In this document: positions 63,225 to 64,000 of the stretch, piece after piece
Position numbering within the stretch: the first letter of the stretch is position 1
How the letters are laid out: each line of letters starts with the position of its first letter
DNA from: Pelobates cultripes
Taxonomy: Eukaryota > Chordata > Amphibia > Anura > Pelobatidae
Reading direction: 5' to 3'
Assembly: GCA_933207985.1 (NCBI GenBank)
Contig: OW240917.1
Location: 121,464,087 to 121,528,086, forward strand
Length of the DNA stretch: 64,000 nt
The notes under the pieces: model-generated
The model's input: only the letters and a program-made list of their open reading frames with translations
Told to the model about the DNA's origin: nothing
Database searches by the model: none
Made by a program: the position numbers and the translations under genes

Positions 63225-64000
63225 TTAAATATAATAGGCAGCTTTAATATATTGGGAGAACAGGTGAATAACTCAGCAATAGGCTGGCATACCCTTTATC
63301 TTATTTTCTTTCATGGTCTTATATTTTTTTGCTTCCCTGAGAGTGACCTGGCCCTTTAAAAAGTGTGCTTATTTGGAGAGAAATTAAAGTTATATTTGCT
63401 TTGTATGTTTGTCCTTTACAAAAGCAAACTGTTGAGCAAATCATTTTGTTTGCCCACTCTTTATATGTGCCAGTCCAGTACACTTAGAATTACAGCATTA
63501 ACAATGAGAAACCTGGACAATACGCTGTATTTGGAGACACCAAGTGGTAGAGATTGGCACTTTTTCCATGAACCAGAACTTCTCCTTTGCTGAAATTATT
63601 TGAGAAATAGTAGTGTCTACTAATAAAATATTAACTTTTTTACTGTCTGGAATAAAGCAATAGAACTTTTTTTTTCTCACGTCAAAGTTTCTTAATGATT
63701 GACATAAGAGCAGAAATTAATTTTTATTTGATTTGATAAAAAATATCTCTGCTCAGCAGAAATTAATTTCACACACCTTATTTAACAGGCTTGCATTTTT
63801 GTAGGTAAATTAAGTGTTTTTTCAACTGAAAACAAATGTATGTGTATATGTTGCACACCACATAAAAAATAAATAATATTCCGTATTTCACACAATGCGA
63901 AACAAAAATATCTTCCAGTAAGGGTGTAGACCCTAGCATATGCTCCCCTCCAAAAACATAAAATATTGCAATTCTCCATAAAATGAAATGGGGATACTCC

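Larger units (their letters stand above)
46274..64000 (-). repeat. Right arm of the large inverted duplication
   Basis: It is the reverse complement of 15938-33654. Identity extends to the final base of the window, so the true outer boundary is unknown. Every unique-sequence open frame compared between the arms translates identically. The differences seen are in the hAT tandem array, the Tc1-like element and the Ngaro element. Confidence 0.97.
58604..64000 (+). other. ARHGEF38: ARHGEF38 intron d-e, incomplete (right copy)
   Basis: Mirror of 15938-21334. It holds the GC-rich hAT-type fragment (58821-59118), the LINE ORF1 fragment (about 59128-59863), the Tc1-like element (60762), a short palindrome (about 62597-62671) and a MITE (62741). 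The window ends before the next exon. Confidence 0.75.

Overview
The window is vertebrate nuclear DNA, most probably from a frog. The evidence is a spliced RhoGEF gene with GT-AG introns, dense TTAA-flanked MITEs of the type abundant in anurans (T2/Kolobok-like), a Ngaro tyrosine-recombinase retrotransposon, Tc1/mariner and hAT elements, and L1/Tx1-like LINE fragments. There is no bacterial-style gene packing, CRISPR array or operon. Species cannot be told from the sequence.

The only cellular gene is ARHGEF38, a Rho guanine-nucleotide exchange factor with a DH-BAR-SH3 layout. Ten distinct internal exons are present. Together they encode about 499 codons in one open frame, from just before the DH domain to just after the BAR domain. 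The first exon and the SH3 exons are absent. The exons are not collinear. Exons a, b, c and d run on the + strand at 41341, 44458, 53176 and 58586. Exons c', d', e, f, g, h, i and j run on the - strand from 26744 down to 1484.

The cause is a large inverted repeat. Bases 15938-33654 are repeated in reverse complement at 46274-64000, continuing past the window end. An 11.8-13 kb spacer separates the arms and holds exons a and b, several repeats and an exact 100-N assembly gap (34809-34908). Wherever I compared the unique introns and exons they match; the differences found sit in multicopy elements. The left arm stops at an internal repeat junction of the Ngaro element. This fits a contig assembled twice, flipped and misjoined better than an ancient duplication, though a very recent palindrome cannot be excluded.

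Region by region: 1-15.9 kb is single-copy and holds exons j to e with intronic repeats, including a foldback element, a LINE RT fragment and a hAT MITE with telomere-like repeats. 15.9-27.4 kb (mirrored at 52.5-64 kb) holds two MITE families, a DD37E Tc1-like transposon with an intact transposase in the left copy, exon d, a LINE and hAT fragment, a 1.7-kb hAT-type element with a 1-kb tandem array, and exon c. 27.4-33.65 kb (mirrored at 45.4-52.5 kb) is the Ngaro element. The right copy is full length (A1-ORFs-B1-A2-L-B2, 7077 bp) and the left copy lacks A2-L-B2. 33.65-45.4 kb is the spacer.

The most unusual biology is in the Ngaro element. Its SGNH hydrolase ORF has no usable start codon and begins directly at a good 3' splice site, phase-matched to a strong 5' splice site inside gag. 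The gag zinc fingers lie in the -1 frame relative to both the gag core and the reverse transcriptase. The terminal repeats carry three 63-bp hairpin repeats.
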